Below are positions 24,430-33,597 of a DNA stretch of 64,000 nt, piece after piece; the stretch's first letter is position 1; the number at the start of each line of letters is the position of its first letter. This DNA is from Sphingomonadales bacterium UBA6157 (lineage in GTDB: Bacteria; Pseudomonadota; Alphaproteobacteria; Sphingomonadales; Sphingomonadaceae). Position numbers and translations under genes: made by a program. The notes beneath the pieces were generated by a model. That model saw only the letters and a program-made list of their open reading frames with translations, was not told the origin of the DNA and searched no databases. The stretch is taken from the NCBI GenBank assembly GCA_002423025.1, contig DIUN01000006.1:2344-66343 (forward strand), given 5' to 3'.

Positions 24430-25302
24430 ATGGCGCGGGTGGCATTTCTGGGTTTGGGCGTGATGGGCGGCCCGATGGCGCGGCACCTTGCGGCGGCTGG
24501 CCATGAGGTGACAGTTTACAATCGCAACGCCGCCAAGGCCGAAGCCTTTGTAGCGGCACATGGTGGAAAGGCCGCTGCGACTCCCGCGGTCGCTGCGGCG
24601 GGTGCAGAAGCAGTGATGGCGTGCGTCGGCGCCGATGTGGATTTGCGGGCGGTAACGCTCGGGGCGGACGGCGCCTTTGCCGCGATGACGCCGGGTGCGG
24701 TGTTTATCGATCACACGACTGTATCGGCCGAGATCGCCCGCGAACTGGCGGCGGCGGGCGAGGAACTTGGGCTACTCGTTGTCGACGCGCCGGTTTCCGG
24801 TGGGCAGGCAGGAGCCGAGAACGGCCAGCTGACCATAATGTGCGGCGGAAGCGAGCTGGCCTTCAAGGCGGCGGAGCCGCTGATGCAGGCCTATGCCAAG
24901 CGGATTGGCCATATGGGCCCGGCGGGCGCGGGGCAGCTGACCAAGATGGTCAACCAACTGGCAATTGCCGGTATACTGCAGGGCCTCTCCGAGGCGCTCG
25001 CTTTTGGCAAGGCGGCCGGGCTCGATCTCGATGCGGTGGTGGATGTAATCTCCAAGGGTGCTGCGCAAAGCTGGCAGATGGACAACCGGGCAGCCACCAT
25101 GGTGCGCGGCCAGTTCGATTTCGGTTTTGCGGTGGATTGGATGCGCAAGGACCTGGGGCTGGTGTTGGCCGAGGCCGAGCGGCTCGGCGTTTCGTTGCCT
25201 CTGGCGCAGTTGGTGGATGGTTATTACGCTGAGGTTCAGGCCATGGCCGGAGGCCGGCAGGACACGAGCTCGCTCATCCGCCGCCTCGTGCCCAAATTCT
25301 GA
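24430..25302 (+). CDS. NAD(P)-dependent beta-hydroxyacid dehydrogenase (3-hydroxyisobutyrate dehydrogenase family)
   Basis: 290 aa from the ATG at 24430. The Rossmann loop GLGVMGGPMARHL (8-20) starts the protein. DAPVSGGQAGAENGQLTIM is the substrate-binding block, and the catalytic Lys is K172 in GAGQLTKMVNQL. The family reduces or oxidises 3-hydroxyisobutyrate, tartronate semialdehyde or similar C3-C4 acids. The valine-pathway enzyme 3-hydroxyisobutyryl-CoA hydrolase sits 35 kb away (60104-61153), which makes 3-hydroxyisobutyrate a reasonable but unproven substrate. It overlaps a possible upstream start of the RidA gene by one base. Confidence 0.88.
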   Translation: MARVAFLGLGVMGGPMARHLAAAGHEVTVYNRNAAKAEAFVAAHGGKAAATPAVAAAGAEAVMACVGADVDLRAVTLGADGAFAAMTPGAVFIDHTTVSAEIARELAAAGEELGLLVVDAPVSGGQAGAENGQLTIMCGGSELAFKAAEPLMQAYAKRIGHMGPAGAGQLTKMVNQLAIAGILQGLSEALAFGKAAGLDLDAVVDVISKGAAQSWQMDNRAATMVRGQFDFGFAVDWMRKDLGLVLAEAERLGVSLPLAQLVDGYYAEVQAMAGGRQDTSSLIRRLVPKF

Positions 25303-25319
25303 TGTCTGGAGAAAATGCG

Positions 25320-25712
25320 ATGACTGGAATTGCGCGCGTTATCGAGATGACCCCCGATCCGCTGGCGCCTTACGCCATCGCGCCGGGCTGGCAGGTGGGG
25401 AATCTGCTGTTCCTCTCCGGCCAGGCTGCGATCAGCGCTGAAGGCGCGCTGGTTGGCGTGGGCGATTTTGATGCCCAGCTCGTGCAGGTGATGGCGAATA
25501 TTGACCGTGTGCTGGCCGCCGGCGGCAGTGAGCGCAGCCGGATCGTCAAGGTGACGATCTACCTGACCGATATGGCAAACTTCCCCAAAATCGTCGAGGC
25601 GCGGAAGGTATATTTCACCGCGCCTTACCCTGCTGACACGATTGTGGAAGTGAAGAGCCTGGCGCTGCCCGAACTGATGCTCGAGATAGACGTCATCGCC
25701 ACCACCGGCTGA
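25320..25712 (+). CDS. RidA family enamine/imine deaminase
   Basis: 130 aa from the ATG at 25320, chosen because GGAGAA lies 7 bases upstream and the length is that of the family (128-135 aa). An ATG at 25302 overlapping the previous stop would add six residues. Family blocks seen are AIAPGWQVGNLLFLSGQAAI, VKVTIYLTDMANFPKI and EVKSLALPELMLEID. The usual catalytic Arg near the C-terminus is not seen at its normal place (VKSLALPELMLEI instead of the Arg-containing motif), so it may be a Rid subgroup other than RidA proper. Confidence 0.85.
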   Translation: MTGIARVIEMTPDPLAPYAIAPGWQVGNLLFLSGQAAISAEGALVGVGDFDAQLVQVMANIDRVLAAGGSERSRIVKVTIYLTDMANFPKIVEARKVYFTAPYPADTIVEVKSLALPELMLEIDVIATTG

Positions 25713-25715
25713 AGC

Positions 25716-26009
25716 CTAGACTGCGCCGGGCTTTCGCGCGCCAGGCGGCAGCGGCTGGCTGCCAAAATCCAGCACCGATCGAGAGACGATGGCGCCGGCG
25801 CTGTCCACGATCAGCCGCAGCCGTGTATGGGCGTTGGAGAAGGTGAGGCGGAAGCGGCCTTCATCCTCACCAACGCCCGCTTCGCACGCGGTCTTGATCG
25901 CCCCCGATTGCAGCTGGCCAGGCACCAATGACGCTTCCAGCTTCAGCCCCTCGGCGATGACTTCCGCAGCGACAGTGAATTCGGCGCCATTGCCGTTGAT
26001 TTCGATCAT
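25716..26009 (-). CDS. DUF6522-like small protein
   Basis: 97 aa. The sequence starts MIEINGNGAEFTVAAEVIAE and has the block KTACEAGVGEDEGRFRLTF followed by RLRLIVDSAGAIVSRSVLD. This matches what I know as the DUF6522 family of sphingomonads and rhizobia. A Cys in TACEAGVGEDEGR is a recurrent feature. Function unknown. It is convergent with the RidA gene. Confidence 0.65.
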   Translation of the reverse strand: MIEINGNGAEFTVAAEVIAEGLKLEASLVPGQLQSGAIKTACEAGVGEDEGRFRLTFSNAHTRLRLIVDSAGAIVSRSVLDFGSQPLPPGARKPGAV

Positions 26010-26116
26010 CGGTGGCCCATTGCCCGAGTGCCGTGCGGATGCAAGCAGGCTTGGTATCCTTGACGCTGTTCATTTTCCGCTGTTGCGAGCGGCAGCGGCG
26101 GCGCTAAGCTGCAGGA

Positions 26117-27766
26117 ATGATCTTGCATCCTCACCTCGCACTTGCCTCTTTCGCTGCCGCCGCGCTGCTCGCCAGTGCGCCGGTGCTGGCGGACACCGTC
26201 TATACCAATGCCAATGGCTACACGCTGGGTGAGGATGGCGGCCTCAAGCGCTTCAGCGCGCTGGTGGTGGGCAACAATGGTCGGGTGAAGGCGACCCTGC
26301 CGGCCGGAGCGCCGCTACCGCGTGGCCGCAAGGTGGATGTGGCCGGGCGCACGCTGCTGCCAGGGCTGATCGATGCGCACGGTCATGTCATGGGGTTGGG
26401 CGAGCTGGCGCTTCGGGCTGATCTCAATCCGAGCAAGACGCTGGCTGAGGCGCAGGCAATGCTGCGTGCCTACAAGCCAACGGGAGCATGGATTTTGGGC
26501 GGCGGTTGGAACCAGGAGCGCTGGTCGCTCGGACGGTTCCCGACGGCAGCCGAGTTGGATGCCGTGACGGACCGGCCGGCGTTTCTCGAGCGTGTCGATG
26601 GCCATGCCGGCTGGGCCAACACCAAGGCGCTGGCGCTCGCTGGTGTAACTGCGGCAACGCCGGACCCTGCCGGCGGCCGTATCGAGCGAGATGCTCAGGG
26701 CAACCCGACCGGCGTCCTGGTGGATGCGGCCATGAAGCTGGTGGAGGCCAAGATTCCGCCCGCCACGCCGCGCGAGGCCGATGCGGCGCTGGCAAAGGCA
26801 CTATCCATCATGGCCTCTGTGGGGCTTACTGGCGCACATGACGCCGGCGTCAGCAAGGCGACGTGGGACCGCTATCGGCGCTTTGCGGCGCGCGGTAAGC
26901 TGAGCGCTCGCATCTACGCCATGGCCGGCGGTCCTGATAATGTGGCTGCTATAGCACCCAACGGCCCGATCGGCTGGGACAAGGCGGATAGGCTCGCCAT
27001 GCAATCCATGAAGCTGCAGGCCGATGGTGCTCTCGGCTCGCGCGGTGCCTGGATGCGTAGTGATTACAGCGACAAGCCCGGTGAGCGCGGGCTCGCCTTT
27101 TACGAGGAAGGCAAGCTGCGGCGGATGATGCTGGAGGCTTCGGCCAAGGGCTTCCAGGTGAACGTCCATGCCATCGGCGATGCCGCCAATGGCGCCACTA
27201 TGGGCGGCTTTGGCGCCATCCCTGACGCCCAGCGCCAGGCGCTGCGCCACCGCAACGAGCATGCCCAGATTGTTTCGCTGGAAGATCTGTCGCGTTTTGC
27301 CCGGCTCGGTGTCATCGCGTCGGTGCAGCCGACGCACGCCACCAGCGACAAGGGTATGGCTGAGGCGCGGGTGGGTGATGCTCGACTGGCTGGCGGCTAC
27401 GCATGGCAAACACTGATCAAGAGCGGTGCGCGGATTGCCGGCGGCTCGGACTTTCCGGTGGAGCCGCCCAACCCCTTTTATGGGCTTCACGCTGCTGTGA
27501 CCCGGCAGGACCGTGGTGACGCCCCTCCCGGCGGCTGGCGCCCGCGTGAGGCGATGACGATGGAGCAGGCCTTCGCCGCCTTCACCACCGGCGCGGCTTA
27601 TGCTGGCCATGCCGAGACCAAGGTTGGCACGCTGACGCCCGGCAAATGGGCGGACTTCATCATCGTCGATCAGGACCCGTTCGCGATTGCCCCGGCGCTC
27701 CTGTGGAAGACTGGCATCGACGAGACTTGGGTAGCGGGCAAGCGTGTGTTCCAGCGCAAGCGCTGA
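26117..27766 (+). CDS. Exported amidohydrolase (amidohydrolase_3, YtcJ-like)
   Basis: 549 aa with a cleavable signal peptide (LALASFAAAALLASAPVLA, about 1-25), so it acts in the periplasm. The metal-dependent amidohydrolase fold shows LLPGLIDAHGHVMG with the paired His ligands. Later blocks are QVNVHAIGDAANG, NEHAQIVS and GGSDFPVEPPNPF. The C-terminal beta strand GTLTPGKWADFIIVDQDPF closes the composite domain. Substrates in the YtcJ group are mostly unknown. It is the only gene in its transcript; its neighbour on the other strand is the acylase. Confidence 0.88.
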   Translation: MILHPHLALASFAAAALLASAPVLADTVYTNANGYTLGEDGGLKRFSALVVGNNGRVKATLPAGAPLPRGRKVDVAGRTLLPGLIDAHGHVMGLGELALRADLNPSKTLAEAQAMLRAYKPTGAWILGGGWNQERWSLGRFPTAAELDAVTDRPAFLERVDGHAGWANTKALALAGVTAATPDPAGGRIERDAQGNPTGVLVDAAMKLVEAKIPPATPREADAALAKALSIMASVGLTGAHDAGVSKATWDRYRRFAARGKLSARIYAMAGGPDNVAAIAPNGPIGWDKADRLAMQSMKLQADGALGSRGAWMRSDYSDKPGERGLAFYEEGKLRRMMLEASAKGFQVNVHAIGDAANGATMGGFGAIPDAQRQALRHRNEHAQIVSLEDLSRFARLGVIASVQPTHATSDKGMAEARVGDARLAGGYAWQTLIKSGARIAGGSDFPVEPPNPFYGLHAAVTRQDRGDAPPGGWRPREAMTMEQAFAAFTTGAAYAGHAETKVGTLTPGKWADFIIVDQDPFAIAPALLWKTGIDETWVAGKRVFQRKR

Positions 27767-27793
27767 CGCGCTGCCCGCTACTGTACCGCGCGG

Positions 27794-30076
27794 CTATTCC
27801 TTGAGTTCCAGCACCGGGCCTGGGCTGTCGGCTGCGATCTGCGCCGCTGTGAAGGGCAGCCTGTGCCAGCGCTTGGCTGAATAGGCGCGGGTCTGGTCCG
27901 CATACCAGGGCGAGGCCGGATCGGTGGACTGGGAGTAGCTCAGCACTGCATCAGCGACCGGGCCGGCATCATCAAATCCGACCACCTGCACATAGCTTGA
28001 GCCATGCACCGGCATCAGGCCGCCGGGCACGGGGATAGAGCGTTGGACATTGAGCACGCCCAGAGGCCCATCGGCACCGTGAATGGCAATGCGTTCGGCG
28101 CCGCGCGGCGCAGTTTGTACATCGCCCCAGCGGGCATCAAGGGCGATTCCCTCCTTGGCCAACCGCGCCACAGCCTCGGCCAGGAGGGCGCGCAACTTGA
28201 CGCCCTGCTCGCCGCTGGTGATGAAATCGCGTGGGGTATTGACCGGGTCAGCAAGGCTGAACGGCGTCGCCCACAGGCCAGGCAGCTGCTGGGTCTTTTC
28301 CCAATAGGCGTGGAACAGGTAGGCGCCGCGGCTATCGTTGTTGAAGCGGCCATCCCAACCGACGAGTGCGGCGCAGGCCGGAGCAAGCGTCGCATCGGTG
28401 GCGCATAGCGCCAACAGCGGCGCGAGTGTCAGTTCGGCCGCCAGACTCTTGTTGGCAAAAGCCATCGCCTTGGCGTTGGCATGGTCGAGCCTGGTGCCGG
28501 GCAGGCCATCTGTGCCGGCAAGGCGGCGGCCAATCTCTATGAGGCCGGAGCGGGTGCGGAGGGTGCGCTCGGTTTCCGCTGCCCCGAGGATAGGTGACAG
28601 CGCCTTGGCGGGGGCCTTGGGCGTGGTCAGCCAATAGCTGTCGTTGCTGTTGGCGAGATAGTCACGGCTCTCGAACACAGCCTGGTCACGCGCCGGCATT
28701 AGGCCCGCAACGGGGGTACCGCGCACCGTCTCCCAATCGCAGGCGCTGCGGCTGCCATCGAGCAAGGTGAGGCGAAGGGCAAGCCGTTGGGAGAGTGGCG
28801 TCGCGCAGGCAGCGACTTTCGCGGCCGATACGTTGGGCACGGCGGTCACATCGGCAAGCAGTGCATTACCCTGCGCGTCAGCAGCAATGGTGTTGACCCA
28901 AGGGATGCCAAGACTGGATTCGACAGCCATGCGGATGTCTGCAGTGCTGCGGGCGCGGGCGATCTTGATCCAAGTGCCGATGCCGCGCTGGTTGCCGGCA
29001 TTGGCCTCTTTCAGGGCATAGGCGCTGGTGCCGCTCCAACCGAGGCCGGTGGCCGGGGCGGCGAGCAACTGGCCAAAACGGCTGGAATAGAGCGTGCGCG
29101 TGATGGGTGCAGCGCCATCGGCCATGGGGACGCTGATGGTGCGACGCAGCATGGCATGGCGCTTGCCATCGACGAGATATGCGGTCGGGTCCTGCGGGTC
29201 GAGTTGCAGGGCGTGTAGCGTGAAGTGCCGTGCAGCCGTGACAGTGTGCGTCCAGGCAATGTGTTGGTTGAAACCGAGGGTGGGCAGCGGCGTGCCGGCG
29301 ATGCCTACGCCCATGGCATCGATTATGCCGGGGATCGTCACATGCATCTGCCAGAAGCGTGCTGGCCCAAACCACGGGAAATGCGGGTTGCCCACCACAA
29401 GGCCGCGGCCATTGGCGGTGGTCTCCGCGCCAAAGGCCCAGCCGTTGCTGCCGATGCCCGTATCATGGGGGTCCGGCAGGGCGATGCTCGCTGCCACGGC
29501 TGTTTGCTGCAGGGGCGGCGCGGCGTTGGCGACGGCGGGTGCAAAGTTGAGCGAACCGGCCAGCAGCATCTGCTTTTCGTTCAGCCGCAACAGGTCATCG
29601 AGCGTGATGGGGCGAACCCAAGGCTTGCCACGGCAGGCGACTGGTACACCAGCAGCTCCGAGATCGCGCAACAGGCGATTATGGCCCGCCACATAGCCGG
29701 TAAACAGTTGGCGCTCGGGCTTGCCGGCCTTGCGCCAGCTCTTGCGCAGCGCCGGCAGGTTGATGGCGGAGCGGAAGAACAGGTCGGAAGAGAGATTGTC
29801 CACTGGCTCGAAGCCCAGCACGGCGCCGGCCTTCGCACCGAAATGCAGTGAACGCTCGCCGGCGATGGTGGCGAACTCCTCGGCGATCAGGCAGAGATTG
29901 TCCTGCCCATAGGCATAGCCGACCCCATAGCCTATGCCCTGCCAATTCGTAGCGCGGATGTGCGGGATGCCATGGGCCGTGCGCACGATGCTCACGGAAA
30001 GCCCGCGCGCTTCCGCCGGGCTTGTGGCCATCAGGCAAGTTACGGCGATCGCCAGTAGAGCTGGATTGCGCAGCAT
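27794..30076 (-). CDS. Penicillin acylase family protein, acyl-homoserine-lactone acylase (PvdQ/QuiP-like)
   Basis: 760 aa with a signal peptide (about 1-24, ending AEARG). It belongs to the N-terminal nucleophile hydrolases made as one chain and self-cleaved before Ser210 (GIGS/NGWAFG). NPHFPWFGPARFWQMH, AWTHTVTAARHFTLHAL and LGFNQHIAW closely follow the pattern of AHL acylases such as PvdQ, which remove the fatty acid from quorum-sensing signals in the periplasm. No luxI or luxR gene is in the window. The true substrate (AHLs, aculeacin-type lipopeptides or others) needs assay. Confidence 0.88.
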   Translation of the reverse strand: MLRNPALLAIAVTCLMATSPAEARGLSVSIVRTAHGIPHIRATNWQGIGYGVGYAYGQDNLCLIAEEFATIAGERSLHFGAKAGAVLGFEPVDNLSSDLFFRSAINLPALRKSWRKAGKPERQLFTGYVAGHNRLLRDLGAAGVPVACRGKPWVRPITLDDLLRLNEKQMLLAGSLNFAPAVANAAPPLQQTAVAASIALPDPHDTGIGSNGWAFGAETTANGRGLVVGNPHFPWFGPARFWQMHVTIPGIIDAMGVGIAGTPLPTLGFNQHIAWTHTVTAARHFTLHALQLDPQDPTAYLVDGKRHAMLRRTISVPMADGAAPITRTLYSSRFGQLLAAPATGLGWSGTSAYALKEANAGNQRGIGTWIKIARARSTADIRMAVESSLGIPWVNTIAADAQGNALLADVTAVPNVSAAKVAACATPLSQRLALRLTLLDGSRSACDWETVRGTPVAGLMPARDQAVFESRDYLANSNDSYWLTTPKAPAKALSPILGAAETERTLRTRSGLIEIGRRLAGTDGLPGTRLDHANAKAMAFANKSLAAELTLAPLLALCATDATLAPACAALVGWDGRFNNDSRGAYLFHAYWEKTQQLPGLWATPFSLADPVNTPRDFITSGEQGVKLRALLAEAVARLAKEGIALDARWGDVQTAPRGAERIAIHGADGPLGVLNVQRSIPVPGGLMPVHGSSYVQVVGFDDAGPVADAVLSYSQSTDPASPWYADQTRAYSAKRWHRLPFTAAQIAADSPGPVLELKE

Positions 30077-30169
30077 GATGTCTTCCCCAAAGTCCTGTTT
30101 GATCAGGGGGTAGGACGCACAGGCAGGCTTGGCAACATAAGGGATTGATAGCGCTGCTTCGGCTGGATA

Positions 30170-32275
30170 CTAGCCGGCGAGAGCCGTTAGCGTATCGACG
30201 GTCAGTATCTGCGGAAGTTCAGTTGCGGTGCCATCGGCGGCGTAGAACATGTAGACTGGGACGCCGGCTCGGCCCTGTTCGGCGAGCCAGGCTGAGATCT
30301 TAGGGTCCCCGCGCGTCCAGTCCCCTTCCAGCACGGTGATGCCCTTGGCCTTGAAGGCGTCGGCAACGGCGGCGCTGGACATGGCGCCCTTCTCGTTCAC
30401 CTTGCAGGTTAGGCACCAATCCGCCGTCATGTAGACGAAGGTGGGGGTGCCGGCGGCGCGCAGTTCGGCGAGCTTTTCCGGGCTGTAGGGCAGGGCGGCG
30501 AGCGTGGTGGCACCGGAGGTTTCGCCGCCGGAAGCCGCTGCCGGATCAGAGATTGGCAGTAGAGCGATGGCAGCGATGCTCACGGCGATGGCAGCGCCGG
30601 CCGGCAGCCAACTGGTTGCACCGCCATGCTGGCGAAAGCCTACCCACCAGAGCAGCAGCCCGAGCAGCAAAGCCCCTGCCAGACCTGCTGTCATGCCCTC
30701 GACGCCGGCCTGGCGACCGAGCACCCAGGCCAATGCCAGCGCTGTGAGAAACATCGGCACGGAAAGAATGGCGCGCAAACGGATCATCCACGTGCCGGGC
30801 TTTGGCAGGCGGCGGCGCACGGCGGGCACGAAGCCAACCAGCAAGAAGGGAATGGCAAGGCCAAAGCCAAGGCCGGCGAACACCAGGATGCCGGCGGCTG
30901 GCGGAAGCACCAGCGCAGCGCCGAGCGCGCCTGCCATGAATGGACCCGTGCACGGTGTGGCGACAAAGGCGGCGAGAGCGCCAGTGGCGAAGCTGCCAAA
31001 GGCGCCGCCCTTTTGCACAGCTTCGCTGCCGAGGCTGCCGGTTGTCAGGTTGATCTCGAAAACGCCAGCCAAGTTGAGCGCGATAGCCGTCACCAGCAGC
31101 AGCAGCCCAGCGATGACGCGGGGGTCCTGGAGTTGAAAGGCCCAGCCGACTTGTGAACCAGCAGCACGCAGCCCGATCACAAGGGCACCCAGCGCGGCGC
31201 AGACCAGAACAACGCCAGCGGTGTAAGCCATGGCATCGCGGCGGGCATCGGCTGGGGCGATGTTGCCCTTGGCGAGGCTCAGTGCCTTGAGGCTGAGGAT
31301 CGGGAACACGCAGGGCATGACGTTGAGCACGATGCCTCCGAGCACCGCGAGCAGCAGCACGGGCAGCAAGCCAGAGAGATCACCCTCGCCATTGCTTCCG
31401 TCCTTGCTCTCGTTGGCAAGAGCCGTTCCTGCGGCCGGCACGTCACCCGGCTGAGCGGTGATGGTGAAGCCAAGCGCTTCGGCGTCACCTTCGCGTTCGA
31501 CGCGCAACAAGCCGGAAAGTGGCCCGGTGCTGGGTTCGAAGCCAGCCTTGGTCTCAATGCGGATCTGGTCTCCGGCTATGGTGACGCTCTGCGGCGCGGC
31601 ATAATCCAGCGCACCGTCCTTCAATGGGAAGAAGTAGGCAGCGCGCACAGTCTCGGGAGTGCCGAACGGCACCGCGATGGTAACGCGATCTCCAGTGTAT
31701 TTGTAGCGTGCGGCCCAAGTGACAGGCTTCGGCAGTGCAGCTTGGGCGGCTGCCAGCCTGGTTACGCTATCGGCATCAGGAGTGCCATCGCCGATGGTAA
31801 GCGGCAGGGAGAGCGTTGCGCTTTCCGGCACGCACTGTTCCATGCTGCACACGAGCCAATCCGCTTTGACCGTGACGGGGAAGCTATCCCCATTCTTCAG
31901 ACCGGCCGGCGGCGTGACGCTGGTGATGAGGACATTGGGGTGCGAATAGACATAATTCATCAGCCCCGAGACGATGAGAGTTTCAGGGATTGGATAGGCC
32001 AGTTCGCCGGGTGCTTCAGTGCCAGCGGGTAGCGTCCATGCGACACGTGTCGGGGCTCCGGCATCGCCGGGGTTGATCCAGTAGGTGTGCCAATCCGCCT
32101 TGGGCGTCAGCATCAGGCCGATGGTCATCGGCTTGCCAGGAGCAGGAGTGGCGCTCGCCGCGAGTATCTCGATGCGGGTGTGCGGCTGGTCTGAGCTTGT
32201 CTGGGCCGCGGCGGGCGCAAACGCCGGCACCAGCAGAGCAGCGAGGACAGTGAGGAAACGGATCATCATGCGCAT
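30170..32275 (-). CDS. dsbD: Thiol:disulfide interchange protein DsbD/ScsB type
   Basis: 701 aa from the ATG at 32275; the frame is open to 32524 but that would run into rpsI. A signal peptide (MIRFLTVLAALLVPAFAPA) leads to a periplasmic N-terminal domain of about 280 residues with C-containing DWLVCSMEQCVPE. A membrane domain of eight helices follows (FVATPCTGPFMAG and NVMPCVFPILSLK each hold a redox Cys). The C-terminal thioredoxin domain has WCLTCK (C621, C624). It carries electrons from cytoplasmic thioredoxin to periplasmic partners, balancing the DsbA-like protein at 2962-3699. Confidence 0.92.
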   Translation of the reverse strand: MRMMIRFLTVLAALLVPAFAPAAAQTSSDQPHTRIEILAASATPAPGKPMTIGLMLTPKADWHTYWINPGDAGAPTRVAWTLPAGTEAPGELAYPIPETLIVSGLMNYVYSHPNVLITSVTPPAGLKNGDSFPVTVKADWLVCSMEQCVPESATLSLPLTIGDGTPDADSVTRLAAAQAALPKPVTWAARYKYTGDRVTIAVPFGTPETVRAAYFFPLKDGALDYAAPQSVTIAGDQIRIETKAGFEPSTGPLSGLLRVEREGDAEALGFTITAQPGDVPAAGTALANESKDGSNGEGDLSGLLPVLLLAVLGGIVLNVMPCVFPILSLKALSLAKGNIAPADARRDAMAYTAGVVLVCAALGALVIGLRAAGSQVGWAFQLQDPRVIAGLLLLVTAIALNLAGVFEINLTTGSLGSEAVQKGGAFGSFATGALAAFVATPCTGPFMAGALGAALVLPPAAGILVFAGLGFGLAIPFLLVGFVPAVRRRLPKPGTWMIRLRAILSVPMFLTALALAWVLGRQAGVEGMTAGLAGALLLGLLLWWVGFRQHGGATSWLPAGAAIAVSIAAIALLPISDPAAASGGETSGATTLAALPYSPEKLAELRAAGTPTFVYMTADWCLTCKVNEKGAMSSAAVADAFKAKGITVLEGDWTRGDPKISAWLAEQGRAGVPVYMFYAADGTATELPQILTVDTLTALAG

Positions 32276-32332
32276 ATGCCTGAGTTGTTCGTTGCCGCAT
32301 AGCGCCCGGTTACAAACGAGCGGACGTGAAAA

Positions 32333-32360
32333 GGCGCGGGTGGTGTGAACCGCCCGCGCC
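32333..32360 (-). terminator. Intrinsic terminator of rplM-rpsI
   Basis: An 11-bp GC-rich stem (one G-T pair) with a 6-base loop. Read on the minus strand it begins about 40 bases after the rpsI stop and is followed by TTTTCACG. An A/T-flanked stem of this strength is a standard rho-independent terminator. Confidence 0.75.
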
Positions 32361-32399
32361 CTTTCGATGTTTGTGCTACCCGGCCGAGGCCGGAGAAGC

Positions 32400-32939
32400 T
32401 TAACGCTTCGAGAACTGGAAGCTCTTGCGGGCCTTGGCCTTGCCGTACTTCTTGCGCTCGACAACGCGCGGATCGCGGGTGAGGAAGCCAGCCTGCTTGA
32501 CCGTGGTACGCAGGGCCGGCTCATAGCGGGTGAGCGCTACCGAGATGCCATGCTTGACCGCACCGGCCTGGCCGGAGAGGCCGCCACCGACAACAGTGCA
32601 CATCACGTCATACTGGTCCCGACGCTCGGCGATGTCGAACGGCTGGTTGATCACGAGGCGCAGGGTCGGACGGGCGAAATACACCGTCTGGTCCCGGCCG
32701 TTGACGACGATCTTGCCAGTGCCGGGCTTGAGCCAGACACGAGCAATAGCGTTCTTGCGCTTGCCGGTGGCGTAGGCGCGACCATAGGCATCCAGTTCCT
32801 GCTCGCGCAGGGGAGCGGGGGGGCCGCCGCCGCCGGTGTGGGCCGGGTTCTGGTTGCTTTCGGTGCTGGCGGCAGCCTGGGTGTAGGTGCCGTCCTGCAT
32901 GCCACCGAGATCGGACAGGGATTGACGCGTGTCAGACAT
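32400..32939 (-). CDS. rpsI: 30S ribosomal protein S9
   Basis: 179 aa. The C-terminal 130 residues are standard S9, from YATGKRKNAIARVW to the basic tail KKYGKAKARKSFQFSKR that reaches the ribosomal P site. The first 50 residues are an acidic/Gly-rich extension (SLSDLGGMQDG...GGGGPPAPLREQ) found in many alphaproteobacteria. The start overlaps the rplM stop by one base, so the pair is translated from one message. Confidence 0.97.
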   Translation of the reverse strand: MSDTRQSLSDLGGMQDGTYTQAAASTESNQNPAHTGGGGPPAPLREQELDAYGRAYATGKRKNAIARVWLKPGTGKIVVNGRDQTVYFARPTLRLVINQPFDIAERRDQYDVMCTVVGGGLSGQAGAVKHGISVALTRYEPALRTTVKQAGFLTRDPRVVERKKYGKAKARKSFQFSKR

Positions 32940-33445
32940 TATTTGGCAGCCTTCTTGTCGCCAGCTTCCTGGACGGTAAGGGTCGAATTCTTGCGGTTCA
33001 TCGCAGCGATATCGATGATTTCCGGGTTCTGGGCGGTGTGCGGATGCTCGGTGCCCTTGAAGACGCGCAGGTTGCGCATCTGCTGGCGGCCAAGCGGGCC
33101 GCGGGGAACCATGCGCTCAACCGCCTTGATCAGGACGCGCTCCGGGAAGCGACCTTCCAGCACCTTGGCGGGCGAGGTTTCCTTGATGCCGCCCGGGTGG
33201 CCGGTGTGACGATAATAGCGCTTGTCAGTGGCCTTCTTGCCAGTGAAGCGGACCTTCTCGGCATTGATGACAATGATGTTGTCACCGCAATCGACGTGCG
33301 GAGTGAAGCTTGCCTTGTGCTTGCCGCGCAGGCGGTTGGCGATGAGTGAGGCAACGCGACCGACCACAAGGCCTTCAGCGTCAATAAGAAGCCATTTCTT
33401 CTCGACCTCGGCGGGCTTGATCGAGTCTGTTGAGCGGGTGAGCAT
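32939..33445 (-). CDS. rplM: 50S ribosomal protein L13
   Basis: 168 aa. Family blocks are WLLIDAEGLVVGRVAS, NAEKVRFTGKK, YYRHTGHPGGIKE and AVERMVPRGPLGRQQMRNLRVF. L13 is an early assembly protein of the 50S subunit. It is the first gene of the L13-S9 operon. The leader between its candidate promoter (33502-33530) and the ATG holds a terminator-like hairpin (33472-33491). Confidence 0.97.
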   Translation of the reverse strand: MLTRSTDSIKPAEVEKKWLLIDAEGLVVGRVASLIANRLRGKHKASFTPHVDCGDNIIVINAEKVRFTGKKATDKRYYRHTGHPGGIKETSPAKVLEGRFPERVLIKAVERMVPRGPLGRQQMRNLRVFKGTEHPHTAQNPEIIDIAAMNRKNSTLTVQEAGDKKAAK

Positions 33446-33460
33446 GGTTTTTGTCCGATG

Positions 33461-33491
33461 AAAAGCAAAACGGCCGGGGCGGACCCCGGCC
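33461..33491 (-). promoter_or_regulatory. Terminator-like hairpin in the rplM leader
   Basis: GGCCGGGG and CCCCGGCC form a perfect 8-bp stem with a 4-base loop. On the minus strand it is followed by GTTTTGCTTTT and then the rplM start 16 bases further. It lies just downstream of the candidate rplM promoter, so it could attenuate the operon. Alternatively it could be the terminator of the gene at 33598-34290. Confidence 0.55.
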
Positions 33492-33501
33492 GGATGGCGG
33501 C

Positions 33502-33530
33502 GATATCGCGGAATGTGCTGATTGCGTCAA
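33502..33530 (-). promoter_or_regulatory. Candidate promoter of rplM-rpsI
   Basis: On the minus strand TTGACG (33530-33525) is followed after 17 bases by GATATC (33507-33502, 3 of 6 matches to the -10). The predicted RNA start is only a few bases before the leader hairpin. Confidence 0.4.
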
Positions 33531-33597
33531 GCTTTTCCGCGGGTTTTTGATGTGGTATTAAAATACCTTATTATTTGACTGGTTGGTGAGGCCGCAT

